Origin: Cytobacillus firmus | Lineage (GTDB): Bacteria > Bacillota > Bacilli > Bacillales > Cytobacillaceae | Reading direction: 5' to 3' | NCBI RefSeq assembly: GCF_023715565.1 | Contig: NZ_JAMBOJ010000024.1 | Coordinates: 1 to 64,000, forward strand | Length of the DNA: 64,000 nt | Part shown: positions 42,578 through 52,325 of the stretch, in pieces | Numbering within the stretch: the stretch's first letter is position 1 | Layout: each line of letters starts with the position of its first letter | The notes under the pieces: model-generated | Seen by the model: the letters and a program-made list of their open reading frames with translations, nothing else | Told to the model about the DNA's origin: nothing | The model's database searches: none | Made by a program: the position numbers and the translations under genes

Positions 42578-42613
42578 ATTACCCTCCCTTTCTACACTTC
42601 AATTTCCCGGCTT

Positions 42614-43963
42614 TTAACCAAGGCAAAGCTCTAAAATAATTTCTTCAATAACATCCAGGCCTTCAATTAACTGCTCATCAGTGATGACAAGAGGGCTTAA
42701 AATCCGTAAAACATTACCATAAAGCCCTGCACTCATTACGATAACACCACGTCTATTTGCTTCCTGTATTATTTTTGCAGTCAATTCTTTATCAGGTTCT
42801 TTTGTATCCGGGTCTTTAACAAGCTCCACGGATGTCATTGCTCCCAATGTACGGATATCCCCAATAGCAGGGACTTTCTCCTGAAGGTCTGAAAACCTTT
42901 GTACGATTCTTTCTCCGATGTGAATGGCCCTTTCCGGCAGCTTTTCTTCTTCCATCATTTTAATTACTTCAAGTGCAGCCACACAACCTAGCGGGCTTCC
43001 TCCGTAGGTTCCGCCAATCTCCCCTGGATTTGGTGCATCCATTATCTCAGAACGCCCGGTTACGGCACTGATTGGGAGGCCGGCTGCAATGGATTTAGAC
43101 ATAGTCATGATGTCCGGTATCACATCAAAATGCTCCATGGCGAACATCTTTCCAGTCCTTCCGAAACCTGTTTGGACTTCATCCGCTATAAAAAGGATGC
43201 CGTTTTCCGCGCAAATCCTTTTCACTTCCTGGATAAAGCGCTTGGATGGAATAACAAAACCGCCTTCGCCCTGCACGGGCTCCATAATCACAGCAGCAAT
43301 CTCCTCAGCAGGGACCTCCCTTAAAAAGAAATCTGAAAACTGATTAATGATCTCTTGGTCGACATCCTCGGAAGTCCACCCCTTTGGAGCACGATAATAA
43401 TAAGGATAGGGCATTTTATATGTATCAGGAGCAAATGGCCCAAACCCCAATTTGTATGGCTTAACCTTGCTGGTTAGTGACATCGCCATATAGGTTCTTC
43501 CATGGAATCCTCGTTCAAATGAAATAATGCCTTTTCTGCCTGTATATTTGCGGGCAATTTTTATGGCATTCTCCACCGCTTCAGCCCCGCTGTTCAAAAA
43601 GAAGGTCTTTTTGCTATGTTTCCCCGGCGTGATTTCATTCAGTTTTTCAGCCAAAGCCACATATGGCTCATACATCATGACATGGAAGCATGGATGAATA
43701 TATTTATCCATTTGTTCCTTTAGCGCCTCCACTACTCTTGGCGGGCAATGGCCTGCGTTAAGAGAGCCAATGGCACCTGCAAAATCTATGAATGTATTGC
43801 CATCTATGTCTGTTATTAATGCGCCCTCAGCTTTTTCGGCAAAAGAAGGCACAGTATTAAATGGTCCTCGGGGTACTTCCTTCTCTCTTCTGAGCAAAAG
43901 TTCAGATGCTTTCGGACCAGGAATCGGAGTTTTAAGGTTAATAGATTTCATTTTTAATGTCAT
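42614..43963 (-). CDS. gabT: 4-aminobutyrate-type aminotransferase
   Basis: The 449-residue class III aminotransferase has the PLP-lysine in MTMSKSIAAGLPI (about 285), IADEVQTGFGRTGKMFAMEH (about 255-274) and NSGAEAVENAIKIAR. The sequence is closest in pattern to GabT. It would convert GABA (or 5-aminovalerate) to a semialdehyde for the next gene product. Its place behind an M20 deacylase suggests that GABA comes from 4-acetamidobutyrate. Confidence 0.83.
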   Translation of the reverse strand: MTLKMKSINLKTPIPGPKASELLLRREKEVPRGPFNTVPSFAEKAEGALITDIDGNTFIDFAGAIGSLNAGHCPPRVVEALKEQMDKYIHPCFHVMMYEPYVALAEKLNEITPGKHSKKTFFLNSGAEAVENAIKIARKYTGRKGIISFERGFHGRTYMAMSLTSKVKPYKLGFGPFAPDTYKMPYPYYYRAPKGWTSEDVDQEIINQFSDFFLREVPAEEIAAVIMEPVQGEGGFVIPSKRFIQEVKRICAENGILFIADEVQTGFGRTGKMFAMEHFDVIPDIMTMSKSIAAGLPISAVTGRSEIMDAPNPGEIGGTYGGSPLGCVAALEVIKMMEEEKLPERAIHIGERIVQRFSDLQEKVPAIGDIRTLGAMTSVELVKDPDTKEPDKELTAKIIQEANRRGVIVMSAGLYGNVLRILSPLVITDEQLIEGLDVIEEIILELCLG

Positions 43964-44005
43964 TGGGATATCCTCCGTCTCTTCTTCTGTCTATTTTTAT
44001 TTCTT

Positions 44006-45286
44006 TTACACTTCCGTCCCACACCAGTCAATTAGTGTCATAGCAATGATTTCAGCAGCTTCAAAGACCTTATCAAGGTGGATATACTCATTTGGGAAAT
44101 GCGCCACTTCTGTTACACCAGGGCCAAACACAATAGCCGGAGTAGTCCCCACCTCAGTCAAAAGACCACCGTCTGTACCCCAAGGAGAAGCTTCCACTGC
44201 CGGGTCTTCATCTTTTACATTTCTGAAATTCCTGACAAGTGTGTTCATTAATTCGTGTCCCACATCAATTGAACCTGGAAGCCAGCGTGCACCAAACCAT
44301 TCAAGCTCAGGAGGATGTTCCTTGAACCAGTCATCCTTTTCTACTAAACTCTTTATCCAATCTTCCATTTCTTTCTTAGCCTGTTTAATCGTCTCCTCTG
44401 GTGAAACCCCCATCCGCCCTTCGATCTTCACCAGATCTGCTACAGATGATGGCCAATCTCCGCCTTCAATCCGGCCCACATTAATAGGGATTGGAATTGG
44501 AATATTTTTATAAAGGGGGTCAGATACCCGTTCGTTTCTCTTTTTTTCCAATTGACTGATATGATTCAGTACAATGGTGCTTTTATCGATTGCACTTACC
44601 CCTTCATAGCGTGTTCCGCCATGTGCTGAACGTCCTTTAATATGAATGCGGAACCACATCGACCCTTGCTGCTTCGGAAAGATTTTCATATTGGTAGGCT
44701 CCGGAATAATGGCAGCATCCGCTTTATAGCCTTTTAAAATTCCAGCAAGCGTTCCAGCGCCGCCGCTCTCCTCCTCAATAACACTCTGGAAAATGACATC
44801 CCCTTTTAAGCGGACACCCAGAGAATTCAAGGATTGCATCGCCAAGATTAGCGAAACATTCCCTCCCTTCATGTCCGTAACTCCCCGCCCATACATCTTG
44901 CCGTCCATTATTTTTCCGCTGTATGGATCGTCATTCCATTGATCCCTGTCTCCCTCTGGCACAACATCAATATGGCCATTCAGAATAATGGAACGCCCTC
45001 CTCCTGTTCCTTTTAATACACCAACCACATTAGGACTGCCTTCAAACTGGCTGCGTGAAGAAGCGAAATATGGGTTCTTAACAAGTTCACTGCCATCAGG
45101 CTCCCAGACATCCACCTTGATGCCTATTTTTTCCAGTTCTTCTGCCACAACCTTTTGTGCCTCACGCTCCTTCCCCTGTGTACTGTCCAACTGAACCAGC
45201 TTCTGTAGTAACTTAGTTCCCTGTTCACGATTATTATCAAGCCATTGATGAATTTGTTCTTTCATTGAAACGATCGCTTCAGTCAC
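44006..45286 (-). CDS. M20-family deacylase, YodQ-like
   Basis: The 426-residue metallopeptidase-fold protein is of the ArgE/DapE group. Zn ligands and catalytic residues are visible in NGHIDVVPEG (about 100), YGRGVTDMKGG (about 131) and VIEEESGGAG (about 166); the dimerisation lid is about 205-330. The gene order with CoA-transferase subunits and an aminotransferase equals B. subtilis yodQ-yodR-yodS-yodT. Removal of an acetyl group from 4-acetamidobutyrate or N-acetyl-beta-lysine is inferred from context. Confidence 0.8.
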   Translation of the reverse strand: MTEAIVSMKEQIHQWLDNNREQGTKLLQKLVQLDSTQGKEREAQKVVAEELEKIGIKVDVWEPDGSELVKNPYFASSRSQFEGSPNVVGVLKGTGGGRSIILNGHIDVVPEGDRDQWNDDPYSGKIMDGKMYGRGVTDMKGGNVSLILAMQSLNSLGVRLKGDVIFQSVIEEESGGAGTLAGILKGYKADAAIIPEPTNMKIFPKQQGSMWFRIHIKGRSAHGGTRYEGVSAIDKSTIVLNHISQLEKKRNERVSDPLYKNIPIPIPINVGRIEGGDWPSSVADLVKIEGRMGVSPEETIKQAKKEMEDWIKSLVEKDDWFKEHPPELEWFGARWLPGSIDVGHELMNTLVRNFRNVKDEDPAVEASPWGTDGGLLTEVGTTPAIVFGPGVTEVAHFPNEYIHLDKVFEAAEIIAMTLIDWCGTEV

Positions 45287-45309
45287 TCCTTCTCACTCCT
45301 CTTGAAAAG

Positions 45310-45978
45310 TTAAATAAAAATTGCCAAATCATCTGAAACCTGGAGTTCTGCTTCAGTATTTTCAAGTACTTCTTTAACTGTGTAAGGGCTCATTACTTCT
45401 TTTAAAAGAAGGCCTTCTTCTGTTACTTCAATGACCGCCATGTCTGTGATGATTAAATTGACACATTTCTTTGCTGTTAAAGGCAGGCTGCATTTCTTAA
45501 GAATTTTCGGGTCGCCATTTTTATTGATATGGTTCATAACCACGATCACTTTTTTTGCTTTATTCGCCAGCTCCATGGCACCGCCGATTCCCGGGACCCT
45601 TTTGCCCGGTACAATCCAATTGGCCAGATCCCCCTGCTCATCGACTTCCAATCCGCCAAGTATCGTGATATCCAAGTAGCCGGATCGAATAATACCAAAA
45701 GCAGTTGCACTGTCAAAATAAGAAGCACCTGGAACTAATGTGACAGGGAAGCCTCCTGCATTGCAGAGCATTTCATCTTCAAAGCCCTTTTCAGGAGACT
45801 CCCCCATTCCGAGAATTCCATTTTCCGCATGAAACATGACATGAATCTCTTCCGGGATATGATTGGAAACAAGTGATGGAATGCCAATCCCTAAATTCAC
45901 AATCATTCCATCCTTTATTTCGTTCGCTGCCCGTCTTGCAATCTGGTTCCTCACATCTACTCCCACGCCCACTTCCAA
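45310..45978 (-). CDS. CoA-transferase subunit B, YodR-like
   Basis: The 222-residue protein is a class I CoA-transferase beta subunit. The catalytic Glu is in FHAENGILGMG (about residue 52), and GGLEVDEQGDLANWIVPGK and KCSLPLTAKKCV follow as expected. It overlaps subunit A by 22 bp. With subunit A it probably activates or cleaves a 3-keto acid in the lysine/beta-lysine route; the exact acyl group is not known. Confidence 0.85.
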   Translation of the reverse strand: MEVGVGVDVRNQIARRAANEIKDGMIVNLGIGIPSLVSNHIPEEIHVMFHAENGILGMGESPEKGFEDEMLCNAGGFPVTLVPGASYFDSATAFGIIRSGYLDITILGGLEVDEQGDLANWIVPGKRVPGIGGAMELANKAKKVIVVMNHINKNGDPKILKKCSLPLTAKKCVNLIITDMAVIEVTEEGLLLKEVMSPYTVKEVLENTEAELQVSDDLAIFI

Positions 45979-46655
45979 TTCACTCCTTCACTTGGAATCA
46001 CCAAATCAACAAACACGCCCGGTGTGACGATACACTCGGGATCCAGCTCACCAGGGCCGACTATCTCATCAGCCTCCGCAATGGTGAACTCTCCAGCCAT
46101 CGCCACCAAAGGGTTCGTATTTCTGGCACTTTTGTCATAAATCAGGTTGCCATAAATATCGGCCTTTTTCGCATGAACAATGGATACATCCGCTTTCAGC
46201 GGCAATTCTAATAAAAATTCCTTCTCATTTACAGTAACCTTTTGTTTCCCTTCCTCAACCATGCTTCCAAGACCGATATCTGTAAGAATTCCTTCAATCC
46301 CGACTCCGCCCGCGCGGATTCTCTCAGCCAGAATTCCCTGAGGTGAAAACTCTACATCCATTTCTCCTGTAGCCATAAGCTGGCCCGCAGCCGGATTTGA
46401 TCCAATATGCGATGCTATTAATTTCTTCGCCCGTCTTCTGCTGACTAATTTCCCAATACCAATTTCAGGAAAACCAGCATCGTTTCCAATCAAAGTCAGT
46501 TCCTTCACCCCTTTTTCATAGATTCCCTGGATGAGTGTCGGCGGGTTGCCAACTCCCCCGAATCCTCCATACATTAAAATACTTTGATCATGGATGCGGG
46601 AAAGGGCTTCTTTCAATGTACCGACTTTGCCGGCATTCCTTATAGTTTTCTTCAT
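45957..46655 (-). CDS. CoA-transferase subunit A, YodS-like
   Basis: The 232-residue alpha subunit has the CoA-binding loop MYGGFGGVGNPPTLIQG (about 29-45) and ELPLKADVSIVHAKKADIYGN typical of class I CoA-transferases. It lies 15 bp behind the aminotransferase gene and overlaps subunit B. Both subunits are of normal length and appear intact. Confidence 0.85.
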   Translation of the reverse strand: MKKTIRNAGKVGTLKEALSRIHDQSILMYGGFGGVGNPPTLIQGIYEKGVKELTLIGNDAGFPEIGIGKLVSRRRAKKLIASHIGSNPAAGQLMATGEMDVEFSPQGILAERIRAGGVGIEGILTDIGLGSMVEEGKQKVTVNEKEFLLELPLKADVSIVHAKKADIYGNLIYDKSARNTNPLVAMAGEFTIAEADEIVGPGELDPECIVTPGVFVDLVIPSEGVNWKWAWE

Positions 46656-46670
46656 CGTTTTCCACCCTTC

Positions 46671-48032
46671 CTAAAGTGCTTTATATCTATTTAAGTTCAC
46701 TTCATTCTGAATTTCGGTCATAGTTTCAAAGAAAATATCAATCAGCTTATCTATTTCATGCCTTTGGATGGTCAGAGGCGGAGATATAATAACAGCGTCT
46801 CCATCTCCCCCCTCTATTCCAGCTGAAGAAGGATAAATAAGCAGCCCCTTATCCCGGGCTTTATTTACAATCATGTTGGTAAGAGATAACTCTTTACTGA
46901 AGGGAAACTTAGTAAATACATCTGAGACAAATTCAATCCCGACCATTAACCCTTTGCCCCTTATCTCGCCGATAAACGGAAAATTCCTCTGCCTATTCCT
47001 AAGCTGATCCAATAAATACACACCATTTTCTGCACCTTTTTCGACTAATCCGTGCTTTTCTATATAATTCAAAACGGCCAGTGAAACAGCTGCAGACTGT
47101 GGATTTGCACTATAGGTATGTCCGCTCATAATCGAGCCGGACCCCTGTATAATCGGTTCCATTACCTTATCACTGACAAGGGTGGCCGCCATTGGTGTAT
47201 ACCCGGCACTCATACCTTTCCCAAGCGTGATGATGTCAGGTTTTACTCCCCAATGCTCCATCGCAAACATTTTCCCTGTCCGCCCTATGCCTGTCATAAC
47301 CTCATCAGCAATAAATAATATATTATGAAAATCACAGATTTCTTTTATTCTTTGGTAATAGCCTTCTGGTGGGACTATCACTCCGCCAGAAGCACCGACA
47401 ATGGGCTCTGCAATAAAAGCCGCAATACTTTCCGCTCCATACCGTTGAATTGCCGTGTGCAGTTCTGTTGCGCAGGACATCTGGCACCCCGGGTACATTT
47501 CATTAAATGGACACCGGTAGCAATTAGGGGCTGAAACGGCAGGATTCTCATCAAGCAGCGAATGGAATCTTTTCCGTCTTTCAGCATGGCCGGAAAGCGA
47601 TAAAGCCCCCATGGTTATTCCGTGATAGCTCGTCCAGCGTGAAATCACTCTGTTTCTACGGTATTCACCCTTCTCCTGCCAGTGCTGGATGGCTATTTTC
47701 ATGGCTGTTTCCGTTGCTTCCGACCCGCTGTTTACAAAAAAAGAGCTATAATTTTCCTCGTTTCCAAAGGCCAGTTCATTCAGTTTTTCTGCAAGTTTCT
47801 CTGCAGGTTCCGATGTCATTTGTGAACGATAAACAAACGATACCTTTTGCGCCTGTTTGTACATGGCTTCAACAACTTCCTCAACCGCATGGCCAATGCT
47901 CGCTGTCACAGCGCCAGATGACCCGTCCAAATATTGCTTACCTTGATCATCATAAAGATAGACACCCTGCCCATACACAGCTTTAGGGTATTCAGCCCTA
48001 TGCACCGGTTTAATTAGAAATGAACGTTTCAT
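46671..48032 (-). CDS. Class III aminotransferase, YodT-like
   Basis: The 453-residue PLP enzyme has the PLP-lysine in ITLGKGMSAGYTPMAA (about 270) and FIADEVMTGIGRTGKMFAMEH (about 240-260). A Cys-rich insertion (PNCYRCPFNEMYPGCQMSC, about 165-185) sets it apart from GabT and fits the YodT subgroup. In the pathway proposed for the B. subtilis yod genes it removes the 3-amino group of N-acetyl-beta-lysine. It is the first gene of the six-gene operon. Confidence 0.82.
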   Translation of the reverse strand: MKRSFLIKPVHRAEYPKAVYGQGVYLYDDQGKQYLDGSSGAVTASIGHAVEEVVEAMYKQAQKVSFVYRSQMTSEPAEKLAEKLNELAFGNEENYSSFFVNSGSEATETAMKIAIQHWQEKGEYRRNRVISRWTSYHGITMGALSLSGHAERRKRFHSLLDENPAVSAPNCYRCPFNEMYPGCQMSCATELHTAIQRYGAESIAAFIAEPIVGASGGVIVPPEGYYQRIKEICDFHNILFIADEVMTGIGRTGKMFAMEHWGVKPDIITLGKGMSAGYTPMAATLVSDKVMEPIIQGSGSIMSGHTYSANPQSAAVSLAVLNYIEKHGLVEKGAENGVYLLDQLRNRQRNFPFIGEIRGKGLMVGIEFVSDVFTKFPFSKELSLTNMIVNKARDKGLLIYPSSAGIEGGDGDAVIISPPLTIQRHEIDKLIDIFFETMTEIQNEVNLNRYKAL

Positions 48033-48142
48033 ACTGCATTCTCCTTTTGTTGGTTTAACAGTTAGGCCAAATGTTATTTATCCATATCTTAATTCAAAAT
48101 TCAGACATTTTATATTCTCCAAACCCATATAAATTTAAGCTG

Positions 48143-48169
48143 TTTTATTATACAATCAGTACAATAAAA
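48143..48169. promoter_or_regulatory. Candidate PucR operator
   Basis: TTTTATTATA and TACAATAAAA form an inverted repeat with one mismatch and a 7-bp spacer, and AAATTT stands on both outer sides. It lies in the 274-bp gap between the divergent aminotransferase operon and PucR gene. Confidence 0.35.
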
Positions 48170-48306
48170 TAAATTTAACACTTGCGGCCATCTAACCTTT
48201 CAATCCTATTTATCAAAAGCCATTTACCGAGCTATCAATTTTTACATTAAAAGGATTTTAATTGTACAAAACACACTAAACATAATATGGTAAAGGAATG
48301 GTTGTC

Positions 48307-49947
48307 TTGAGTATCAGCATCTATGAGGCACTGAATCTTCCGGTAATGAAAAATACAAAACTTGCTGCGGGGTATAATGGTGTTACGAATATCATTAAAT
48401 GGGTCACTATTGTTGAAGTCATTGAAGATATCAATCGTCTCCAAGAAGGGGAATTCCTCATTACGACCGGCTATGGACTAAAGGATAACAGCAGAGAATT
48501 CGAACGGCTCCTGTCAATGAAGAAACTTTCCGGGGCAGCTATATATACAGGTTTTTACTTAGACTACATTCCTCAGTCTTTTATAGATATCGCAAATGAA
48601 AACGATTTGCCGTTAATTGAACTGCCAACGGAAATCAATTTTTCCATCATCACAAAAAGCATCCTAGAGCAAATCCTGAATAAACAAATGGAAATGATCT
48701 CTTTTTCCCTGGATACCCATAAGAAATTAACACAGCTGGTTCTGCAAAATAAGGGGCAAAATATCATTTCCGATACCCTTTCAGAGCTGACCGGATCTTC
48801 GATATTTGTTATGAATGAAGCTAGCGAAGTCACTTATTTTGTTAAAGCCCATAATGACCTGAAATTTGACGGAGATAAATTATCCGTCAAAAAAAGCGAC
48901 TTGCCGTATCAGGAACTTTCTTCGGATTGTCAGGAAAAAAGGAAGCCTATCGAATTAGATTATGAAGATTTTAAGGTCCTTTTTTATCCGATTATTGCAA
49001 ATGAAAAAGAGTATGGCTGTCTAATCGCTTTCAAGGAACTTGAAGAATGGCAAGAATTGCATCTTAATGCCATTGAGCATGCTGCAACTGTCTATGCCAT
49101 CGAATATTTAAAGGAAGATGCAGTCATGCAGACGCAAATTAGGCTTCGCGGAGAATTTTTAGAAGAATTAATTAATAAAAACTTTCAAACCTCTTCCATC
49201 GCTCTTGAACGCGGAAAAAAATTAGGGTATGACTTATCCATTAACCAGGCAGTTCTGCATATTAAAATAGGTAAATTCCTGGATAGCCTTGAACACAGGA
49301 AAAGCATGGATTCTCTATATAGCCACGCTGTTATGACATTGGAAAAACTCGGACGGCAATTTATTGTCCGCGAACGACTGGATGGTTTAATCATTCTTTT
49401 TGAAGTAAGGCAAGAAGACAAAAAAAACTTGAAGCAGGACAGCCTTGAGGCTGCAGAACTGCTTCTTAACAGGTGGAGAATTAAAAATCCCGACATCCCC
49501 CTGGTGATTGGAGTGGGTAAATCTTACTCGGATATCAATCAATTGAGCCATAGTGCAGCCGAAGCAAATTATGCAGCGGACCTGGCCCATCTTCTTTTAT
49601 GCCCCAAATATATCATCCATTACGATGATTTGGGCACATTTCATCTCCTGATCCAGATGAAGGAAATGGGATTGAGCCTTAAGGATTTTTACGAGGAGCA
49701 TATTGGGGAACTGCTGAAGAAAAGCAAGCAAGGAATCAATCTCATTGAAACGCTGGAAGCCTATTTTAAAAATAACCTTAATTTACAAAGTACATCAGAA
49801 GAACTATTTATCCACCGCCACACGCTTAAATACCGATTAAACCTTATTCAAACCCGAAGCGGCTATGATTTAAATTCAGCAGATGAAAGGCTGAAATTAC
49901 AGATTGCCTTTGCAGCTTATAAGCTTGAGCAATATTATCAGAATTAA
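48307..49947 (+). CDS. PucR-family transcriptional regulator (first of two)
   Basis: The 546-residue protein has an N-terminal PucR ligand domain (about 5-120, GVTNIIKWVTIVEVIEDINRL), a middle GGDEF-like region (about 290-430) and a C-terminal helix-turn-helix (LFIHRHTLKYRLNLIQTRSG, about 495-515). I prefer the TTG at 48307, which has AAAGGA 9 nt ahead and aligns with the second PucR protein; an ATG at 48298 abuts that site. It is divergent from the aminotransferase operon, which it probably controls. Confidence 0.83.
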   Translation: MSISIYEALNLPVMKNTKLAAGYNGVTNIIKWVTIVEVIEDINRLQEGEFLITTGYGLKDNSREFERLLSMKKLSGAAIYTGFYLDYIPQSFIDIANENDLPLIELPTEINFSIITKSILEQILNKQMEMISFSLDTHKKLTQLVLQNKGQNIISDTLSELTGSSIFVMNEASEVTYFVKAHNDLKFDGDKLSVKKSDLPYQELSSDCQEKRKPIELDYEDFKVLFYPIIANEKEYGCLIAFKELEEWQELHLNAIEHAATVYAIEYLKEDAVMQTQIRLRGEFLEELINKNFQTSSIALERGKKLGYDLSINQAVLHIKIGKFLDSLEHRKSMDSLYSHAVMTLEKLGRQFIVRERLDGLIILFEVRQEDKKNLKQDSLEAAELLLNRWRIKNPDIPLVIGVGKSYSDINQLSHSAAEANYAADLAHLLLCPKYIIHYDDLGTFHLLIQMKEMGLSLKDFYEEHIGELLKKSKQGINLIETLEAYFKNNLNLQSTSEELFIHRHTLKYRLNLIQTRSGYDLNSADERLKLQIAFAAYKLEQYYQN

Positions 49948-49950
49948 AAT

Positions 49951-49984
49951 AGGGCCAGGCAATTGCAGTGAATTGCCTGGCCCT
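49951..49984. terminator. Bidirectional terminator
   Basis: AGGGCCAGGCAATT and AATTGCCTGGCCCT form a perfect 14-bp stem between the convergent PucR and AblB-like genes; TTTTCTATT follows on the + strand. Confidence 0.85.
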
Positions 49985-49990
49985 TTTCTA

Positions 49991-50803
49991 TTAAAAACTT
50001 TTTGTCCAAATATTCATATCCTCATAGCCTGAGGAAATAACACAGTTGTTAACGAGTGTACCCTCATATTGGTATCCAAGCCGCTTAACGGTCAAGTTCA
50101 TTCCATGAGATTGTGCCCTGGTTAACGAAAATAACGTTTGAACTCCATTTTCTTTTAGCCTTTTTTCCAATTCAAGAATAATAGAATATATTAAGCGGTT
50201 GCCGCGGAAGTCTGGATCTGTTGCACAATCGGTAACCTCTGCACAGTTAAATTCCTCCATGACCATAGCCGAAGCTGCAGATACGATTTTCCCATTATGC
50301 CTGATTGCTGTAAAAAAGTAATCTTTGCCCATCACTTGCTTTAAATAGTCTGGATCATGAACATCTGTTGGATAATATTTAAATACCTTTTTGTACAAGG
50401 CAGCCAATTCATCTGCATCTTTCTCAGTAACTTCAATCATTTCAAAGTCCTCTTTTAAAATAACCTTTGAAATCTCCTTACTGTCACTAACAGCCGCTTT
50501 TAGAATTCCCTGGTTCTCATCAAAGGCAGAGCTTTCCTTCCTAGTTGATTTCGGATATTTTGCAAAGATTTGCCCATCCTTCCCGTGGAAAAAACCGCTT
50601 ATCTTGCCTTCCATAATATATCCATTTTCTCTAAATCGTCCCGCATGTTCAGGCAAAGTATATACGATTACTTTGCTTGGATAGTATTCTTTTTCCAAGG
50701 AAGATATATGCTTCACACTAGACTCATCTGCCTTAACAATATAACTGACAATTCGGTCGTTATATTTGTCAACTTCAAACTTATTTCCCAGACAAATATT
50801 CAC
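49991..50803 (-). CDS. ablB: Beta-lysine N6-acetyltransferase-like protein (AblB/YodP)
   Basis: The 270-residue protein is a GNAT enzyme of the AblB type. The N-terminal half holds SYIVKADESSVKHISSLE and the YIMEGKISGFFHGKDGQIF region of this family; the acetyl-CoA site is in CATDPDFRGNRLIYSIILE (about 200-218). AblB acetylates beta-lysine, in methanogens as an osmolyte and in B. subtilis (YodP) in the kamA operon. Here it is the last gene of an operon with an amino-acid transporter and an opine dehydrogenase; kamA is not present. Confidence 0.8.
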   Translation of the reverse strand: MNICLGNKFEVDKYNDRIVSYIVKADESSVKHISSLEKEYYPSKVIVYTLPEHAGRFRENGYIMEGKISGFFHGKDGQIFAKYPKSTRKESSAFDENQGILKAAVSDSKEISKVILKEDFEMIEVTEKDADELAALYKKVFKYYPTDVHDPDYLKQVMGKDYFFTAIRHNGKIVSAASAMVMEEFNCAEVTDCATDPDFRGNRLIYSIILELEKRLKENGVQTLFSLTRAQSHGMNLTVKRLGYQYEGTLVNNCVISSGYEDMNIWTKSF

Positions 50804-50817
50804 GTATACTAAACCTC

Positions 50818-51594
50818 CTAAGAAAGAGCATTCAGGAAAGAGCGGAGCCTTTCGTTTTCTTTGTTTTCAAAGATTTCTTTCGGTGTCCCCTGTAATGCCA
50901 GCTTTCCTTGTTCCATAAAGCAAATACGGTCTGCTACTTCTCTGGCAAAACCCATTTCATGTGTTACACAAATCATAGTCATTCCCTCGTTAGCCAGGCT
51001 TTTCATAACCTGTAAAACCTCTCCGATCAATTCCGGATCAAGAGCAGAAGTTGGTTCATCAAACAGCATAACCTTGGGTTTTACGGCAAGAGCACGGGCA
51101 ATTGCCACCCTCTGCTGCTGGCCACCGGAGAGCATTTGAGGATAAACGTCCTTCTTTTCAAGTAAACCCACTTTTTCCAATAAACTCTGGGAATACTCCT
51201 TTACTTCATCCTTATCCCGTTTGGCCACGTTAATGGGTGCGCACATTAAGTTCTCAAGAACAGTCATATGGGGAAAAAGATTAAATTGCTGGAATACCAT
51301 TCCGATTTCCTGCCTGATCTTATTGATATCTGTTTTATCGCTGTTTACTTGAGTATCATTGAGGAAAATCGCTCCATCCGTTGGAATTTCAAGTAAATTA
51401 ATGCATCGAAGCAAAGTACTTTTCCCGGATCCGCTTGAGCCAATTATGACTACTACTTCTCCTTTATTGACTTCAAGAGATACATCCTTCAGGACCTCGA
51501 GATCTCCAAAGCTCTTCCGCAAATTATTTATCTTAATTAATGCCTCAGAAGGAACAGTTTCCTTAGCCCCTGCTTGGTTTGCTAATGCATTCAT
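50818..51594 (-). CDS. Polar amino-acid ABC transporter, ATPase
   Basis: The 258-residue protein has an unusual 20-residue N-terminal extension before the ATPase fold. Walker A is GSSGSGKST (about 53-61), signature [15 protein letters not shown], Walker [20 protein letters not shown] and His switch CVTHEMGFA; these place it in the GlnQ/HisP group. It overlaps the permease gene by 4 bp. Confidence 0.88.
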   Translation of the reverse strand: MNALANQAGAKETVPSEALIKINNLRKSFGDLEVLKDVSLEVNKGEVVVIIGSSGSGKSTLLRCINLLEIPTDGAIFLNDTQVNSDKTDINKIRQEIGMVFQQFNLFPHMTVLENLMCAPINVAKRDKDEVKEYSQSLLEKVGLLEKKDVYPQMLSGGQQQRVAIARALAVKPKVMLFDEPTSALDPELIGEVLQVMKSLANEGMTMICVTHEMGFAREVADRICFMEQGKLALQGTPKEIFENKENERLRSFLNALS

Positions 51595-52262
51595 GCAGCA
51601 CTCCTCCTTTCACCGACCGATAGTTTTCGCTCCATTACACCAAGAAGTTTGGAAAGTGAATAAGTCATTGTAAAATAAATGATGGATGTGACCACAAAGA
51701 ACTCAAGGAACGCAAAGTTAACACTGGCGAACCTTTCAGTACTATGCATTAGCTCATTTGCTGTGATAACAGAACACAGGGATGAATTTTTCAATGTAAT
51801 AATAAACTGATTGCCCAATGGAGGTAAGCTCACCCGTAAAGCCTGAGGCATGATAACTTTTTTCATTGCCATAAAGTAACTCATTCCAAGTGACCTTGCA
51901 GCTTCCATCTGACCAAAAGGAATAGATGAGATGCTCCCACGGAAAATTTCAGAAACATAGGAACCTGCGTATATGCCAAGCCCCAGTACCGAGGCGGAGA
52001 AAGCACTTAAGCTTAAACCTAATTCAGGCAATACATAGTAAACAAGATATAACTGGACAAGCAACGGAACTCCGCGAATAAAAGCGATATAGCCATCGGA
52101 AATTTTTTGAAGAACTTTATATTTTGATATTTTCATAAGCGCTGAAATTCCTCCAATGATAATTGAAGCTATAATAGCCAGCGCAGATATTTCAATTGTT
52201 AAAAGGGTTGCTTCCAATAAAAATGGTATATATTTAGCTACTAATGAAAAGTCGAAAGTCAT
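51591..52262 (-). CDS. Polar amino-acid ABC transporter, permease
   Basis: The 223-residue protein has five transmembrane helices of the HisM/GlnP family (TIGR01726-like). The coupling loop [26 protein letters not shown] spans about 118-143. It probably forms a homodimer because only one permease gene is present. Confidence 0.88.
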   Translation of the reverse strand: MTFDFSLVAKYIPFLLEATLLTIEISALAIIASIIIGGISALMKISKYKVLQKISDGYIAFIRGVPLLVQLYLVYYVLPELGLSLSAFSASVLGLGIYAGSYVSEIFRGSISSIPFGQMEAARSLGMSYFMAMKKVIMPQALRVSLPPLGNQFIITLKNSSLCSVITANELMHSTERFASVNFAFLEFFVVTSIIYFTMTYSLSKLLGVMERKLSVGERRSAA

Positions 52263-52325
52263 AATTTTCCCCCAATCCTGCTGTTAAAATAATCTGTGTT
52301 TATTCTTAGCGGATATGAATAATGA

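Noticed and set aside
43770-44513. 247-codon + strand frame across the gabT/M20 boundary
   Set aside because: It is antisense to two well-supported genes; its Ser-rich sequence is the shadow of their codons.
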